A DNA stretch of 64,000 nt from Daejeonella sp. H1SJ63 (GCF_029360775.1 NZ_JARKMZ010000001.1:1-64000), one strand, 5' to 3'. Counted from the stretch's first letter, positions 1 to 9,192 are shown. Program-made: numbers and translations. The notes: generated from the sequence alone by a model not told the origin.

Positions 1-1
1 T

Positions 2-772
2 GGCACAGGCGGTACTTTAGGCTCAAATGCCTACACCAGCACCGCATTTGCTCCATTGGCGTCTCCAACATTCACTGGTACAGTTACTCTACCAACCGGA
101 ACAGTAGCGGTTACTCAGGCAGCAAATAATAATTCAACAGCCCTGGCAACTACAGCTTATGCTGATGCTGCAGCTTTAACAGCTAAATTTGCTGATGGTA
201 CTGCAATAGGAAATACTCCATACTGGAATGGTACTGCATGGGTTGTTTCAAGCAGTAATATTTATAATGCGGGAACCAATGTAGGTATCGGAATGACACC
301 TTCAGGTACGTATAAGTTTGAAGTAAATGGTAAAGTTAAATCAACCGGTATTAATGAAACTTCAGACATCAGGTGGAAAAAGGATATTACTACTGTTGAG
401 GGTGCATTAGCTAAAGTTATGGCGATGAGAGGTGTGAATTACAACTGGAGAAAAGATGAATTCCCGGATAAGAACTTTGAATCAGATCGTCAGCTTGGTT
501 TAATTGCACAGGAAGTGGAAACTATCGTTCCGGAAGTGGTTCGTACCGATGATAAAGGCTTTAAAACTGTTGAATATTCTAAACTGGTTTCTTTACTGCT
601 GGAAGCTATTAAAGATCAGCAAAAATTGATCAGTAAGCAGGAAAGTGACATTTCTGCACTGAAATCTGAGGTAGGGAAAGCTGAAATAATGCAGGCTGAA
701 ATTAATGAGATCAAAGCTATACTGAAAAGTATGGATACTCAGGCTAAACCAGTAATTGCCAATAACCGATAA
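2..772 (+). CDS. Tail-fibre-like surface protein with C-terminal peptidase S74 chaperone domain (5' partial)
   Basis: The reading frame is open from base 2, so the gene begins before the window. The visible N-terminal part is Gly/Thr/Ala-rich fibre-like sequence (SPTFTGTVTLPTGT). The last ~130 residues match the peptidase S74 / endosialidase intramolecular chaperone domain: a TSDIRWKKDI motif with the Ser-Asp self-cleavage site, then LGLIAQEVE, VVEY-like and SKLVSLLLEAIKDQQ helices, and a terminal coiled coil. In known S74 proteins this domain trimerises a beta-helical fibre and then cuts itself off. The gene ends 2 bp before the next ORF, so the two are probably co-transcribed. Function as an exported bacterial fibre is inferred; a prophage origin is possible, but no other phage genes are seen. 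Confidence 0.85.
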   Translation, partial: GTGGTLGSNAYTSTAFAPLASPTFTGTVTLPTGTVAVTQAANNNSTALATTAYADAAALTAKFADGTAIGNTPYWNGTAWVVSSSNIYNAGTNVGIGMTPSGTYKFEVNGKVKSTGINETSDIRWKKDITTVEGALAKVMAMRGVNYNWRKDEFPDKNFESDRQLGLIAQEVETIVPEVVRTDDKGFKTVEYSKLVSLLLEAIKDQQKLISKQESDISALKSEVGKAEIMQAEINEIKAILKSMDTQAKPVIANNR

Positions 773-774
773 TT

Positions 775-3447
775 ATGATTTGCTTGTTTAACATATTTTT
801 TGGGAAGTGCAGACATTCAATAATAAGAATGTTTGTGCTGATAGTTTTACTGGCAATCAGCTATACCGGTTATGGAGCAACTTATTATTCGAGGGTTGCA
901 ACGGGTAATTTTGCAACTGCAGGTTCATGGTCGACCAGTCCAACCGGAACACCAACAAATTTAATCCCAATTCTTGCTACCGATATCTTCATTATACAGA
1001 ATGGACATAATATAACACTGGCGGCTGCTCAAACCGTTGCAGGAATTACCGTGGATGCTGGTGGAACTCTCACTGCTACAACTTTTACATTGACTGTTAA
1101 TGGCAATTGGGCACATAATGGTTCTTTTATACGAGGTACCGGAACAGTTTTATTTAGTGCTGTAGCATCAGCAATCTCCGGGGGAGCTACTTTAGCATTA
1201 AATAATCTTACCATATCTGCTGCAACCACACTTACACTAAATAACAATGTAACAGTTGCGGGAAATGTGACAATGAATGTTCCTACAGGTACTACTGCCG
1301 GAATAACGATAAGTGGAACCAATTCTTTGGATGTGAGCGGTACCATGAATTTACCAGTTCCAACCACAAACGGCAGAGATATAACAGTTGATGTGGGTGC
1401 AGGAACTTTAACTGTCGGTGGCTTGTTTACAATGAGTGCAACAACCAGTGGAACAAGGTTGAATTTTTTTAATATTTCTACAGGTACAGCTAATTTAAAT
1501 GGAGGGATAACCACCGGAACTTCAGCATGCCGTATTGTATTTTCAGGTTCTGGAACATTAAATATAGCAGGAACTGTTTCAACCGGCCCGCCAGCAATTA
1601 CCGAATCTACCGGAACTATCAATTTTACAGGGGCATCCCAGAATATATGGCTTGAAACTTATTATAATCTTGGAATTTCCGGTACCGGAACAAAGGCTTT
1701 GAATGGAAATATTACGGTCAATAACGTGTTAAATGTGGCCAGTAGTATACTTGATCTTGGAACCCGTACCCTTACTCTATCCGGCACAGGCACTCCATTG
1801 CTTGTTGGAGGAACTTTAACACCCGGTACAAGTACAGTTATTTTTTCAGGAGCAGGAGCGCAAACTGTTGCCGGAACTACCTACAATAATTTAACCTTCT
1901 CAGGTGCCGGAACCAAAACCATCGCCGATGCCAGTACCCCAACAATTGCAGGTGCCTGGGTAGTTGGTAGTCCTCTGGACATGGCCGGAACAGGAAGCGC
2001 AACAGTGACAGGTGCCTTGAGCGGTGCAGGAGCCATAACCATGGGCTCAGGCACATTAACGTTAGGCACAACCTTTACTCATACGGGAACTTTTTCTGCC
2101 GGAACAGGAAAAGTGCTTTATAATGGAGCAGCTGGACAATCTGTGCGAAACGTGACCTATTATGATCTTGAATTTTCTGGTTCAGGAACAAAAACTATTG
2201 CCGCCTTTACAACACAAGTCGGCAGAGATTTGATAGCAGGAAGTACAATATCCATGACAACTACAGGAGGTGCCAATATTGCAGGTAATATCAGCGGTTC
2301 AGGCAACATTACAATGAGTTCGGGTACAATTACGCTTGGAGGATCATGGACAAATAATGGAACACTGACGGCTGGTACCGGAACTATTCATTATGATGGT
2401 TCCGGAGATCAGACCATTGCTGTACTTCCTTATTATAAGTTGCAAACATCTGTTGGTGGTATTAAAACTCTGAATGGAAATATTACCGTCACTAATGTGC
2501 TCACCGTAACCTCACCAAGTACACTTAATCTTGGTGTAAATACTGTTTTTTTAAGTTTTACAGGTGCACCACTAGTGAATACCGGAACTATCTCAGGAAC
2601 AGGTGTTGTGAATTATTCAGGCGGAGGAGCGCAAACTGTTGCCGGAACTACCTATCCTAATCTTGAATTTTCAGGTGCAGGTACAAAAACTATTGCCGCC
2701 GGAACTACAGTAACCGTGACTAATAACTGGGTGGCTGGAAGTCCCACAGCCATGACTACAACCGCTGCTGCGATTGTAGGTGCAGATCTCAGCGGTACCG
2801 GCGCCATTACAATGGGCTCAGGTACGATAAACATTGCAGGTAGCTGGACCCATAGCGGTACCTTTACGAGAGGAACCGGTACCGTTATCTATGACGGTAT
2901 AAACCAGACCATTGCAGGATTAATTTATTATAATCTGCAAACCTCCAATAGTGGGGTAAAAACACTGGCAGTCAATACAACAGTTGCCAATATCCTTACA
3001 ATTAGTGCTTCAACTACACTTGATCTCTCAACAGTCACTTTGACCTTATCCGGCGCAGGAACACCACTGGTTAATAATGGCACCTTTACAAGCTCAACAT
3101 CAACTGTAAGTTTCTCGAACGTAGCATCTGCCAATATACCGGCACTTAATTATTATAATCTGACTCTTACCGGAGGACCAAGAGTTCTCGCAAACACTGG
3201 TACAATTGGTATTGCCAATACTTTTACTCCTGGTGCCGGCGGCTTTACTGTAACAGGTAGTATAGTTAATTTTAATGGCAGCGGTGTTCAAATAATTCCT
3301 GCATTTACATTTAACGATGTAGTTCTGAGTGGTAGCGGAGCCAAAACTATTGCCTCTGCAACTGTAGTATCTGTCAGAATCATAGAGATTCAGGATGGCC
3401 CTACTTTGGATATTGCAGGTACCGGTGTATTAAATGTTACTAATTAA
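775..3447 (+). CDS. Repetitive Gly/Thr-rich exported surface protein, 890 aa
   Basis: The protein has a hydrophobic N-terminal segment (FVLIVLLAISYTGYG) that looks like a signal peptide. An alternative ATG at 829 sits just before this segment. The remainder is low-complexity beta-strand-rich sequence (TLTLSGTGTP, GAQTVAGTTY, SGAGTKTIA) of the kind that folds as beta-helix or filament. Two long segments repeat with a 257-residue period: a 29-bp stretch at 1855-1883 recurs exactly at 2626-2654. I see no CHU_C or type A sorting domain at the C-terminus, so the export route is unclear. It follows the S74 gene by 2 bp and probably shares its transcript. No enzymatic motif is visible; an adhesin or sheath role is only a guess. 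Confidence 0.8.
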   Translation: MICLFNIFFGKCRHSIIRMFVLIVLLAISYTGYGATYYSRVATGNFATAGSWSTSPTGTPTNLIPILATDIFIIQNGHNITLAAAQTVAGITVDAGGTLTATTFTLTVNGNWAHNGSFIRGTGTVLFSAVASAISGGATLALNNLTISAATTLTLNNNVTVAGNVTMNVPTGTTAGITISGTNSLDVSGTMNLPVPTTNGRDITVDVGAGTLTVGGLFTMSATTSGTRLNFFNISTGTANLNGGITTGTSACRIVFSGSGTLNIAGTVSTGPPAITESTGTINFTGASQNIWLETYYNLGISGTGTKALNGNITVNNVLNVASSILDLGTRTLTLSGTGTPLLVGGTLTPGTSTVIFSGAGAQTVAGTTYNNLTFSGAGTKTIADASTPTIAGAWVVGSPLDMAGTGSATVTGALSGAGAITMGSGTLTLGTTFTHTGTFSAGTGKVLYNGAAGQSVRNVTYYDLEFSGSGTKTIAAFTTQVGRDLIAGSTISMTTTGGANIAGNISGSGNITMSSGTITLGGSWTNNGTLTAGTGTIHYDGSGDQTIAVLPYYKLQTSVGGIKTLNGNITVTNVLTVTSPSTLNLGVNTVFLSFTGAPLVNTGTISGTGVVNYSGGGAQTVAGTTYPNLEFSGAGTKTIAAGTTVTVTNNWVAGSPTAMTTTAAAIVGADLSGTGAITMGSGTINIAGSWTHSGTFTRGTGTVIYDGINQTIAGLIYYNLQTSNSGVKTLAVNTTVANILTISASTTLDLSTVTLTLSGAGTPLVNNGTFTSSTSTVSFSNVASANIPALNYYNLTLTGGPRVLANTGTIGIANTFTPGAGGFTVTGSIVNFNGSGVQIIPAFTFNDVVLSGSGAKTIASATVVSVRIIEIQDGPTLDIAGTGVLNVTN

Positions 3448-3476
3448 AATTAACCTGAAAGAAATAAATTAACGTC

Positions 3477-4184
3477 ATGTATTTGTCGAGTCAAAAATAT
3501 TTTCTGCTAATAATAGCATCAATTCTGGTTTCAATATCAGTAAATGCTCAAACCAGATCTAAGCTATTTACCGAAAAGCCTGTAAAACTCAATTCAGAGA
3601 ATGATTCTCTTCAATATACTTTGGGAGCATACCTCGGTCAGTGGATTACTAATAATGGTTTCATCTTGTCCGATCCCGAGGCTTTCCGTAAGGGTATGGA
3701 CGATGTATTGCTAAATAAAACCCTGATGGTTGATGCAGGCACTGTAGCTGCCAGACTCGACTCTTACCAGAAACGTTTAATCTCTGAGCGCAGCAGTCAG
3801 CAGGAGAAATTGCTTTTTGAAAACATTAAAGGAAAAGAAGGGGTAGGAATGCTTCCAAGTGGGGTAGGTTATTTGATTATGCGACCCGGAAATGGAATCA
3901 GACCTCAGCTGAATGATTCTGTATTGATTCATGTTAAAGGCTTTTTGCCTGATGGTAAATCATTTGAAAATACATACGCTAAAAATACGCCAATCAGGGC
4001 AACACCTGCGGGGTTGATTTCAGGAATGAGTGAAGCTTTGCAAATTATGCCGGTGGGTTCAATCTGGCGAATGTTTATTCCTTCTGCAATGGCTTATGCT
4101 GAAAAGGGTGTTCCGGGACTGATTCCTGCTTATTCTGCCCTTGTTTTTGAAGTCGAGCTGGTTAATGCAGTCAGAAATCAATAG
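3477..4184 (+). CDS. Exported FKBP-type peptidyl-prolyl cis-trans isomerase
   Basis: A signal peptide (LLIIASILVSISVNAQ) ends at about residue 25. Residues ~40-120 resemble the helical FKBP_N dimerisation region (SLQYTLGAYLGQW). Residues ~130-232 form an FKBP domain: NDSVLIHVKGFLPDGKSFENTY, LISGMSEALQIMPVGSIWRMFIPSAMAY and AYSALVFEVELV match the family's core strands and the GW..L..M..G helix. Such enzymes speed proline isomerisation of proteins folding in the periplasm. It lies 29 bp after the repetitive surface protein and may help fold it. A strong terminator follows. Confidence 0.88.
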   Translation: MYLSSQKYFLLIIASILVSISVNAQTRSKLFTEKPVKLNSENDSLQYTLGAYLGQWITNNGFILSDPEAFRKGMDDVLLNKTLMVDAGTVAARLDSYQKRLISERSSQQEKLLFENIKGKEGVGMLPSGVGYLIMRPGNGIRPQLNDSVLIHVKGFLPDGKSFENTYAKNTPIRATPAGLISGMSEALQIMPVGSIWRMFIPSAMAYAEKGVPGLIPAYSALVFEVELVNAVRNQ

Positions 4185-4210
4185 AACATATCCTGCTACA
4201 GCAATTGAAA

Positions 4211-4236
4211 GAGTGCTCAAAGGGTACTCTTTTTTT
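4211..4236 (+). terminator. Rho-independent terminator after the FKBP gene
   Basis: GAGTGCTC and GGGTACTC pair around an AAA loop (8 bp, two G-T wobbles) and are followed by seven T residues. It closes the transcript of the three surface genes. Confidence 0.85.
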
Positions 4237-4413
4237 ATTCTTATAAATCTGCATTCAAAATCAATCGTTATGAGTTGAATCTAATCTGCATGCAAAATCA
4301 TCTGGTTAAATTTTAAAATCTTTGTTATTCAATCCTGATAAGTATTTAACCTTAACAAAAAAACATTTGCAAATTGTCTTAACTTTTTTCTGCTCAGCCC
4401 GTATAATCGTTGC

Positions 4414-5748
4414 GTGAAACAAAAAAATAAAATAGGTATCATACAGCCTGGACTGAGGGCTATGCTTTTCCTGTTTTTGTTTTTACCACAGATGATCTTT
4501 GCTCAGACGGTAAATCAGGTTTACATTTTCCCCTCGGCAAATATGTATGCCCATCCCAATTCAAATCTGAACATCTATTCTGATATCTCTCATTCCGGAA
4601 CTTTGGTATCATATAATTCTGCAATTATCAATTTTTATGCAGGTGTATGGCAGAATAATAGCGGAAGCCGTTTGCCGGATGAAAGTGCACGTGGTATCGA
4701 TGGAATCGGGGGTGTATTTGTGTTTTCTGATCTGCGTCAAAATGCGCAGCGAATCAACAGTGTTAACTCAGTACCCTTCAACGGGTTCCCTAATGTGAGA
4801 CTGGATAATGCACTTAACGTTACAGCTGATATGGGCGACCTCCATGTAAATAATAACCTTGATTTTTTGAACGGGCACCTCATTCTCAACAATGTAAATC
4901 TTACAGTGGGGCGTGCAGGTACCGGAACCATTACCGGATACAGTCAAACGAATTTTGTGGTTACCGGTCCGGGTATGAGCGGAGGAAACCTGGTACGTCA
5001 CTTAACAGGTAACACAACTGCGATGGAATTCCCCGTCGGAACTGCCATCGGAAGTTATACTCCCATAAGTATTAACTATACAGGTTCAATTCCGCAAACA
5101 TTGAAATTCAGAGTGGCTGATAATGTATATAATAAATTGAATTTCCCTGAATATGTGTATAAAACATGGATTATGACTACTACCTCGCCGGATGCAAGTG
5201 CAAAAGTGGACATTACCCTTCAGCATAATTCAGCAGAAGAAGGGAACACCTATTTCAGAAACCGCAGTGAGTCATATATTAGTCGTTACGACCCCAATCT
5301 CACAGGATTATGGGATATCATGCCGCCGATGACAACAAATACTCCCGGAAGCATAACCAAAAGAGCTGCCATTTTTGGAGCCTATATGAATACCCGGCTG
5401 AATGTGGGTAGCATCAAACCTGTTGAGTATTTCAGCAAATCAGTGATCAAGAAGGATATTGATGAAAATACTCCGGTCAATATCCCCGATGCAATATCTC
5501 CCAATGGAGATGGTCTGAACGATACTTATATCATTACCAAACGGCTCCCAACAGATATAGTGCGTTTTGAAGTTTACAGCCGTAATCAGGTTTTGGTTTA
5601 CCAGGATTTTAATTATCTGAATAACTTCGATGGTACCGGAAATAAGGGAGGGTTTCTGGGAAATACACTTCCGGATGGAATTTATTATTATTTAATCAGT
5701 GTGAATGGTGCCAAAGGAATCCCCGGATACCTTGTCATAAACAGGTAG
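4414..5748 (+). CDS. T9SS type B (CHU_C) sorting-domain surface protein, 444 aa
   Basis: The start is GTG at 4414; an ATG at 4462 directly before the hydrophobic stretch (MLFLFLFLPQMIFAQ) is an alternative. The signal peptide is clear. The middle shows no recognised domain beyond beta-rich sequence. The last ~85 residues are the gliding-motility-associated C-terminal domain: IPDAISPNGDGLNDTYII, FEVYSRNQVLVYQ, FDGTG and LPDGIYYYLISVNG. Known CHU_C proteins pass the outer membrane through the type IX secretion system and stay on the surface or are released. The next gene, 1 bp downstream, is a PorP/SprF protein, the usual partner of such cargo. Confidence 0.9.
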   Translation: MKQKNKIGIIQPGLRAMLFLFLFLPQMIFAQTVNQVYIFPSANMYAHPNSNLNIYSDISHSGTLVSYNSAIINFYAGVWQNNSGSRLPDESARGIDGIGGVFVFSDLRQNAQRINSVNSVPFNGFPNVRLDNALNVTADMGDLHVNNNLDFLNGHLILNNVNLTVGRAGTGTITGYSQTNFVVTGPGMSGGNLVRHLTGNTTAMEFPVGTAIGSYTPISINYTGSIPQTLKFRVADNVYNKLNFPEYVYKTWIMTTTSPDASAKVDITLQHNSAEEGNTYFRNRSESYISRYDPNLTGLWDIMPPMTTNTPGSITKRAAIFGAYMNTRLNVGSIKPVEYFSKSVIKKDIDENTPVNIPDAISPNGDGLNDTYIITKRLPTDIVRFEVYSRNQVLVYQDFNYLNNFDGTGNKGGFLGNTLPDGIYYYLISVNGAKGIPGYLVINR

Positions 5749-5749
5749 A

Positions 5750-6679
5750 ATGATGAAAAAGGGATACCTACTTGCAATAATCGTATTTCTGAACCTGGTA
5801 CCTTTCTGGCTTCAGGCACAGCAGCTGCCCCTTTATTCGCAGTATATGTTCAATACGCTGGAGATCAATCCGGCCTATGCAGGCTTCAAGCAGGCGATGC
5901 AGTTTACCAGTATCTACAGGAAGCAATTTAACGGAATTAAGGGCGCTCCTCAAACTGCCATGATTTCTGGCGATATGCCAATAGGAGATACCAGGCTGGG
6001 TATCGGATTGAAATTGGTCGATGATCGTTTTTCAATTATTCATAGCCTTGGAGCACAGGGATCGATGTCTTACCGCATAGAAGGCGACAATTCGAATATC
6101 GCATTCGGTCTGCAGATGGGAGCCCTTAATAATAAAACAGATTTCAGTGAGTTGAATATCACCAGTCCCGGCGATCCGGTATTTGCCCAGAACCTGAATA
6201 CGCTTACTGCGAATTTCGGAACCGGAATTTTCTTTAATACAGATAAGTTTTATGCCGGACTTTCGGTTCCTAATCTCGTAAGAACGCACCTGCGAAAGAC
6301 AGATGTGGCACTTTCTGAATATGCTGTGAAACAGGATGCACATATGTATCTGAATGCAGGATATCTGATTACGCTGAATGATAATTTTATTCTGAAGCCT
6401 TCATTCCTTTTACGTGGGGTAAAGGGTATTCCATTAAATTACGATATCAACGCCAATGTTTTCTATCGCGAAGCCATGTCGGCAGGGGTATCCTATCGCC
6501 AGGGAAGTGCCCTGGTTGGTTTGCTTGATTTCAGGCTGATTCCAACATTACGGTTAGGATATGCTTATGATTATAACCTCGGGCGACTGAATAATTTTGC
6601 AAAGGCAACACATGAAATTATTTTAAGGTATCATATCCCATTTGACAGGGATGAATTGATGCCGAGTTATTTGTTTTAA
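5750..6679 (+). CDS. PorP/SprF family type IX secretion membrane protein
   Basis: A signal peptide (LLAIIVFLNLVPFWLQAQ) is followed by the family's opening QLPLYSQYMFNTLEINPAYAGFKQAMQFTSIYRKQF. The remainder alternates polar and hydrophobic residues as in an outer-membrane beta-barrel (FGLQMGALNN, FYAGLSVPNL, LRLGYAYDYNL). Length (309 aa) is normal. PorP/SprF proteins hold T9SS type B cargo at the cell surface. The gene is translationally close to the CHU_C gene before it, so this is probably a dedicated cargo-anchor pair. No terminator is evident immediately after it. Confidence 0.92.
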   Translation: MMKKGYLLAIIVFLNLVPFWLQAQQLPLYSQYMFNTLEINPAYAGFKQAMQFTSIYRKQFNGIKGAPQTAMISGDMPIGDTRLGIGLKLVDDRFSIIHSLGAQGSMSYRIEGDNSNIAFGLQMGALNNKTDFSELNITSPGDPVFAQNLNTLTANFGTGIFFNTDKFYAGLSVPNLVRTHLRKTDVALSEYAVKQDAHMYLNAGYLITLNDNFILKPSFLLRGVKGIPLNYDINANVFYREAMSAGVSYRQGSALVGLLDFRLIPTLRLGYAYDYNLGRLNNFAKATHEIILRYHIPFDRDELMPSYLF

Positions 6680-7123
6680 GGGAGTATTTAGTATTGAGAT
6701 TTGATCCTGGTTCATTTAAAATTTGTTGTTTTGGATGAATAACAGACAACTGAACCAGTATCGTTCATGTCCTCCTTTGGCGGGGGTGCGAAAGGCCTGA
6801 GCGAATGAAGGGGGATAAGCATAGCGCTTAGGGATGGTGCTGGATTGGTGACAGGGAATGGGAACCGATTTTAATGGCAATTAGATCCCTCCTGCGTCGG
6901 GACAGTGGGTATGAGGGATGACTGTTGTTCGGATGGGCTGCCGGCAGGCTGGAATGACGATCGGCAAGGAATTTAGATATTACTATAAATAAACAAAACA
7001 CTAATAAATTGGCAAACAGCTTTCAGCTTTCTGCTTTTAGCTTTCTGCTTTCAGCCAATCATTTGACAATTAACGATAACATATTACTTACAACGTACAA
7101 CGTAACACGTAAAACTTACAAAT
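6680..7123. other. Gene-free gap with degenerate repeat-like DNA
   Basis: No credible ORF is present. The stretch 6768-6960 is richer in GC than its surroundings and contains pieces such as ATCCCTCCTGCGTCGGGAC and GGATGAC that resemble dispersed intergenic repeats seen in many Bacteroidota genomes. A short palindrome CTGCCGGCAG lies near 6935-6946. Heptamer-like tracts fill 7018-7120. I see no tRNA or structured RNA that I could name. Confidence 0.5.
7018..7120. repeat. Heptamer-like tracts (AGCTTTC/TGCTTTT and ACGTAAA types)
   Basis: At 7018-7056 the units AGCTTTC, AGCTTTC-like and TGCTTTT alternate with a period of seven. At 7090-7120 ACGT-containing units repeat (ACGTACA, ACGTAAC, ACGTAAA). 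The tract ends 3 bp before the next start codon. Similar tracts occur elsewhere in the window. Confidence 0.7.
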
Positions 7124-8329
7124 ATGCGTCTAATTAAACTATATTCTTTTGCTCTGATAATTGCATTCATCTTTTCGGCAGGCAAAGCAACGGCCCAGAT
7201 CAAGATTGGAACGAACGGAACAGTGATAGCCCCCTCATCACTGCTCGAACTGGAAAGTGCTAATCAGGGATTATTACTTCCGCGTATGGCCGATACTGTA
7301 GCAATTAACGCGCTCAATCCCCCAAACGGAATGCTGATCTATCTCACTAAGCAACCTGCAGTAGGGTTGTATGTGCGTAAAGTAACCGGATGGGAATACC
7401 TGACCGGCTCATTGGGTGGTAATGGCAATTTTACCTCCCTTACTGTATCAGGCGCTGTAACGGCAGGCAGTTTCAGCGGCCCCCTGACAGGTAATGCCAG
7501 TTCAGCAACAACTGCAGTTACTGCAACCAATGCTATTAATTCAGCGGTTACTGATGATGTAAATAATACTGCTGTCGTTTTCCCAACATTTGTTACAACT
7601 TCACCTGGAAATACCGGATTGAGAACAAGCAGTACCAATCTCAGATTCGTACCTAATACCGGGATTCTGACAGCTTTAGGGTTTAGTGGTCCGCTTACCG
7701 GAAATGTTACCGGAACAGCTACCCAGTCTATTGATGCAACCAATGCTGCAAATGTTGCAATTACAAATGACCTCACCAGTAATGCTACCTTTTATCCCAC
7801 TTTTGTTTCAGGTACAAATGGGAATTTTCCACAAAGAACAAGCAGTGCCAGATTTACCTTTAATCCATCCTCCGGACTTTTGAGTGCAGGCAGTTTCAAC
7901 GGAACCTGGAATGGTGCCGTTATTGGCAGCCAGTTTGGAGGCACAGGAGTCAATAATCAGGGCAGAACATTAACGCTGCAGGGGAATTTATCTTTAGTAG
8001 GGACAAATTCTGTGATATTGCGGTCGAGCGGCCCAACCGATGTAACCTTGCCAACAAGCGGAGAAATTTTGGCCGGGATAAGAGCTTCTCCAACTCTTGA
8101 TTTTCCTTCGGTTGCTGCCGGTTCATTTTACGAACAAATAACTACTGTTGCCGGTGCTGCTGACGGAGATGCTGTAGTTGTCGGGGTTCCTTCAGCAATA
8201 ATAAATCTTGGCACATCATTTACTGCATGGGTAAGCGCCCCTAATGTAGTGACTGTAAAAATTACAAATAATTCAGGAGGAATAATAGATCCATTGCCGA
8301 ATACCTTTAATATCAGAATTATAAAATAG
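7124..8329 (+). CDS. Exported fibre-like repeat protein, 401 aa
   Basis: A signal peptide ends at ATAQ (residue ~25). The following IKIGTNGTVIAPSSLLELESANQGLLLPRM is a common start in Bacteroidota exported fibre proteins. The middle repeats segments such as GSFSGPLTGNASSATTAVTATNAINSAVTDD and GFSGPLTGNVTGTATQSIDATNAANVAITND, typical of phage-tail-like or S74-linked fibres. There is no S74 domain and no T9SS sorting domain at the C-terminus, which instead ends in a small beta domain (VVVGVPSAIINLGTSFTAWVSAPNVVTVKITNNSGG). The job is unknown; structural surface fibre is the best guess. It converges with the minus-strand gene that follows. Confidence 0.8.
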   Translation: MRLIKLYSFALIIAFIFSAGKATAQIKIGTNGTVIAPSSLLELESANQGLLLPRMADTVAINALNPPNGMLIYLTKQPAVGLYVRKVTGWEYLTGSLGGNGNFTSLTVSGAVTAGSFSGPLTGNASSATTAVTATNAINSAVTDDVNNTAVVFPTFVTTSPGNTGLRTSSTNLRFVPNTGILTALGFSGPLTGNVTGTATQSIDATNAANVAITNDLTSNATFYPTFVSGTNGNFPQRTSSARFTFNPSSGLLSAGSFNGTWNGAVIGSQFGGTGVNNQGRTLTLQGNLSLVGTNSVILRSSGPTDVTLPTSGEILAGIRASPTLDFPSVAAGSFYEQITTVAGAADGDAVVVGVPSAIINLGTSFTAWVSAPNVVTVKITNNSGGIIDPLPNTFNIRIIK

Positions 8330-8352
8330 ATATCTGCAGGTCAAGCATAAAT

Positions 8353-8931
8353 TTAGCTTTTATTAGCTTTTAATTCTTCAATCTTATTCCGCTCATCCTG
8401 CAGTTCCCGGGCAAGTTTTCTTTCCTTTTCATTAGCCTTGCTTTTGAAATCACGGTACTCTGCATTGAGTTCATCATAGCGTTCATTGTATTGTTTCGCT
8501 TCATTCAGGGCATTCCTGCTTCTGAGAAAGACAAAAACCAGTGCGGCACCAAATAATATAGACAGTCCCCAGGGTATACTGGTATCAGCAGAATTCTTTA
8601 TCGAAGTCCCCAAACCATCCAGTTTACCCTTTGCAGATCCCGACTCCTTTATTACCGTTTCCATTTCGGCAATACGCTGTTTAGTTTTTTCCAGTTCAGT
8701 TTTGCTCTGTATCAATTGCTGCTTTTGTTGCTGAAGGGTATCATTTATATTTTTCCAGAAAGCTTCAATCTTTGTTTTCTTAATGTTTTTATAAACCTTG
8801 TACGAACCTGACTTTACAACCACTTCATTGTATTGCTGGGCAAGTGTGGTATCAGTCTGCCAGGCATAGGTATTAATGCTGAATGTGGTAAATAGTAATA
8901 CCATCACTTTTTTAAAAAATGTTTTGTTCAT
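8353..8931 (-). CDS. Membrane-anchored coiled-coil protein of a family often mis-named tRNA (guanine-N1)-methyltransferase
   Basis: The 192-residue protein has a signal peptide (VMVLLFTTFSINTYA), a long coiled coil (residues ~55-105, NDTLQQQKQQLIQSKTELEKTKQRIAEMETV), one membrane helix (IPWGLSILFGAALVFVFL, ~120-137) and a second charged coiled coil to the end. I recall Flavobacteriia relatives of the same architecture carrying a tRNA methyltransferase name, but nothing here resembles the TrmD SPOUT knot. Function unknown. A weak -7-like box lies upstream near 8951-8958. Confidence 0.75.
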   Translation of the reverse strand: MNKTFFKKVMVLLFTTFSINTYAWQTDTTLAQQYNEVVVKSGSYKVYKNIKKTKIEAFWKNINDTLQQQKQQLIQSKTELEKTKQRIAEMETVIKESGSAKGKLDGLGTSIKNSADTSIPWGLSILFGAALVFVFLRSRNALNEAKQYNERYDELNAEYRDFKSKANEKERKLARELQDERNKIEELKANKS

Positions 8932-8966
8932 AAAGCAAGGATTTGGATACCTAAATATATGTAATT

Positions 8967-9031
8967 AACTGTTAACAGTTATCAGTTAACGGCTATCAGC
9001 AATAGCCAACAGATAACAGCCAACAGATAGC
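8967..9031. repeat. Degenerate heptamer tract of NNCAGNN units
   Basis: The sequence can be read as successive 7-mers: AACTGTT, AACAGTT, ATCAGTT, then AACAGAT, AACAGCC, AACAGAT. It lies between the minus-strand coiled-coil gene and the ribosomal promoter. Confidence 0.65.
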
Positions 9032-9086
9032 ATCCTCTCAAAATTTCCTGTCATCTGAAAATTATTGAAAAATAAACTCGCAACTA

Positions 9087-9117
9087 TTTGATAATTAATA
9101 AGACTTTCCTATCTTTG
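9087..9117 (+). promoter_or_regulatory. Bacteroidota-type promoter of the ribosomal protein cluster
   Basis: TTTG at 9087-9090 and TATCTTTG at 9110-9117 are separated by 19 bp, a full match to the known Bacteroidota -33/-7 pattern (TTTG and TAnnTTTG). Transcription should start near 9123, leaving a leader of about 70 nt before rplC. Confidence 0.85.
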
Positions 9118-9150
9118 CCCTCCCTTTAAAGGGGTTTACTATGTCTTGAA

Positions 9151-9168
9151 CGAAGCCCTACTGCTTCG
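9151..9168 (+). promoter_or_regulatory. Hairpin in the rplC leader
   Basis: CGAAGC and GCTTCG pair perfectly around a 6-nt loop, 25 nt before the rplC start. Ribosomal operons are often autoregulated through leader hairpins, so a regulatory role is possible but not shown. Confidence 0.4.
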
Positions 9169-9192
9169 ATGGACACAAATTGATTAAAGAAA

